Below, piece after piece: positions 62,335 through 64,000 of a DNA stretch of 64,000 nt (its first letter is position 1; each line of letters opens with the position of its first letter). Origin of the DNA: Neofusicoccum parvum (Eukaryota > Ascomycota > Dothideomycetes > Botryosphaeriales > Botryosphaeriaceae). The stretch covers positions 3,162,001 to 3,226,000 of the forward strand of contig CP087209.1 of NCBI GenBank assembly GCA_020912385.1, given 5' to 3'. The notes under the pieces were generated by a model that worked only from the letters and a program-made list of their open reading frames with translations, made no database searches and was not told the origin of the DNA. Position numbers and translations under genes: made by a program.

Positions 62335-63344
62335 ATGATCAAGACTGTGCGTGTCTGATGCCTTTCGCGTCTGCGCGGTCCTGCTAACGCGCCTCCAGCC
62401 CGTCAACCAGATCAAGCTCACGAATGTGTCGCTGGTGCGCATGAAAAGAGGTGTGTATACCGCCGCCGCAAGCCACTGGTCGCGCGCCCCGCCACTAACT
62501 CCTGCGCCTAGGCAAGAAGCGCTTCGAGATAGCATGCTACAAGAACAAGGTCCTCGAATGGCGCAACGGCGTCGAGAAGGACCTCGACAACGTCCTGCAG
62601 ATCCCCAACGTCTTCGTGAACGTTAGCAAGGGCCAGGTCGCAAACTCGCAGGACCTGGGCAAGGCCTTCGGCGCCGACAAGTCGCTCGACGACATCATCC
62701 TCGAGATTCTGAAGAAGGGCGAGCTGCAAGTCGGCGAGAAGGAACGGAACGCCCAGCTGGAGCGCGTGCACGCCGAGGTCATCGACATTGTCGCCGGCAA
62801 GCTGGTTGACCCGAAGACGAAGCGAGTTTACACCACCGGCATGATCGAGAAGGCGCTCGACCAGCTGAGCTCGCAAATCGCACAGGCTGCTTCCAACAGC
62901 GGCACGTCCACTCCTGCAAATGGCGATTCGAAGGACATACCGAAGAAGGATCTCCCCAAGTGGACCGGAGTCGCGACCAACAAGTCGGCTAAATCGCAAG
63001 CGCTGGAAGCCATGAAGGCGCTCATCGCATACCAGCCCATTCCTGTCGCGCGCGCTCGCATGAGGCTGCGCATCACCTGTCCCACCAACGTTCTGAAGCA
63101 GGCCGTCAAGTCAGCACCGAAGGCGGGTGATGATGGCGAGGACAAGGCGACCGGCACAGTCAAGGATCGCATACTGGGCTACGTCGAGCAGGTCGAGAAC
63201 CAAGACGTCCTTGGTGACGAGTGGGAATGCGTTGGCTTCGTGGAACCTGGCGCTTTCCGTGCCCTAGGCGAGTTCATCAGCAACCAGACCAAAGGTCGCG
63301 CAAGAGCAGAGGTGCTAGATATGGCTGTCATGCATGAAGATTAA
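62335..63344 (+). CDS. SDO1: Ribosome maturation protein Sdo1 (SBDS family)
   Basis: Works with the GTPase Efl1 to release Tif6/eIF6 from pre-60S subunits in the cytoplasm. Exons 62335-62346 (only 12 nt), 62399-62450 and 62512-63344 give 298 residues. Introns have GTGCGT/CTAAC/CCAG and GTGTGT/CTAAC/CTAG. The start MIKTPVNQIKLTNVSLVRMK followed by GKKRFEIACYKNKVLEWR is the SBDS N-terminal domain, then QVANSQDLGKAFG, the helical middle domain (NAQLERVHAEVIDIVAGKLVDP, KRVYTTGMIEKAL) and a C-terminal RMRLRITCP domain. An insert of about 30 residues rich in Ser, Asn, Lys and Asp follows the middle domain, as does a GDDGED loop. The split start makes the gene easy to mis-annotate. Confidence 0.95.
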
Positions 63345-63869
63345 GAAGTTTAACGATTCATTGATTAGCATAACGGCGTTTTGGGACAGCAAAGATGGGC
63401 GGGAAAGGATAAAAGTAAACAAGATACCTTCTTGCGCTGGAAATATAGATTCATGAAATACTCAAAAGCAAACTGTTTTTAGTTACGAGAGCTAGTCTCT
63501 AATTCGTTTCCGTGAGTAGCAGTTGCATTGATTCGTTAACCGGACTTTCAAGGGAAAATATGCTCGCACATGGGGTAGAGGCATTTACTGGGATGGAAAC
63601 TTAAATGGAAAGGTTATGTATATTTTTCGGACGGATGTATAGACTTCCACAGCATATTTTATTGCTACAACACTTCCAAAGCTCACCCACATCTATCATC
63701 TACAACAACCATTCACCCTTCAACTACTGAAGCTTCAAGAAACATAAAACCATCGTCCCGCGAATGCGGAACTCGTATCACCATTGCCTCATAAAAGGAG
63801 CGACTACAAACTTCCGGGTATAGATGTCACACAACCACCGACTTCAGCTTGCCACCACAACACCTCCCT
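63345..63869. other. Convergent 3' flanks, 525 bp
   Basis: AT-rich sequence between the SDO1 stop and the stop of the minus-strand gene at the window edge. No gene is seen. Confidence 0.4.
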
Positions 63870-64000
63870 TCAGCCAAGCAACACCATCGCGCCCGCCACA
63901 GCCCCGACCAGCGCTCCCACACCCAGCCTCTCCGCCCCGGACCCGCTGCTCTGTGTAGCCGCCGCGCCGGACGCGGTGCCGCTCGCGCTGCTCCCACCAG
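63870..64000 (-). CDS. C-terminus of a probable GPI-anchored secreted protein (partial)
   Basis: The minus strand is open from the window edge to TGA at 63872-63870 and encodes 42 complete codons. They read as a Ser/Gly/Ala/Thr-rich linker followed by a hydrophobic tail RLGVGALVGAVAGAMVLLG at the very C-terminus, the usual form of a GPI-attachment signal with a small-residue omega region (SSGSGA). The rest of the gene lies beyond 64000, so the protein family cannot be told. Confidence 0.55.
   Translation of the reverse strand, partial: GGSSASGTASGAAATQSSGSGAERLGVGALVGAVAGAMVLLG

Overview
The window is filamentous-ascomycete (Pezizomycotina) nuclear DNA. Most genes carry short spliceosomal introns of 49-60 nt with GTRNGY donors, CTRAC-like branch sites and YAG acceptors. 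Two predicted proteins have HET domains, which are characteristic of this subphylum, and the other genes include a PDR-type ABC transporter, a cytochrome P450, a LysM protein and an Alt a 1-like secreted protein. The GC-rich coding regions and gene repertoire would suit a dothideomycete, but class-level placement is a guess. I support 23 protein-coding loci, one of them broken and one or two running off a window edge. No tRNA, rRNA or CRISPR was recognised.

Layout. 0-1.3 kb: a Gln-rich hypothetical protein, possibly 5'-truncated. 1.3-6.4 kb: a GC-rich tract without a convincing gene. 6.4-12.4 kb: an accessory segment with an F-box-like hypothetical gene, a HET-domain pseudogene with one nonsense and one frameshift lesion, and an AT-richer 1.6-kb cluster of foldback repeats sharing a TTTTAGGGCGCAGT core. 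12.4-17.2 kb: a five-exon, 1541-residue PDR/ABC-G pump on the minus strand. 17.2-21.9 kb: a second gene-poor tract. 21.9-26.0 kb: a zinc-cluster protein and LSM7. 27.1-36.4 kb: a secreted PhoD-like phosphatase, a hypothetical protein with an Arg-rich N-terminus, a CYP65-like P450 and a three-LysM secreted protein.

36.7-45.4 kb: the Rcm1/NSUN5 rRNA m5C methyltransferase, a divergent coiled-coil protein, an intact 731-residue HET protein and 40S ribosomal protein uS7 (RPS5). 45.9-51.1 kb: a membrane-anchored hypothetical protein, a small secreted Alt a 1-like protein, the calcineurin regulatory subunit B and a DUF1770-like protein. 52.0-59.4 kb: a 1045-residue Lys-rich protein with degenerate repeats, a DUF7053-like protein and an APH-family kinase. 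60.2-63.9 kb: vacuolar carboxypeptidase Y and the SBDS-family ribosome maturation factor Sdo1 on a shared promoter, then the C-terminus of a probable GPI-anchored protein.

Ribosome biogenesis and RNA genes (LSM7, Rcm1, RPS5, SDO1) are interspersed with environment-facing genes (PDR pump, P450, PhoD, LysM, Alt a 1-like, HET). There is no obvious metabolic gene cluster. The least explained parts are the foldback-repeat cluster beside the HET pseudogene, the P450 5' end (intron-like sequence ending in AC), and several introns of 3n length with no in-frame stop, whose retention would give longer proteins.
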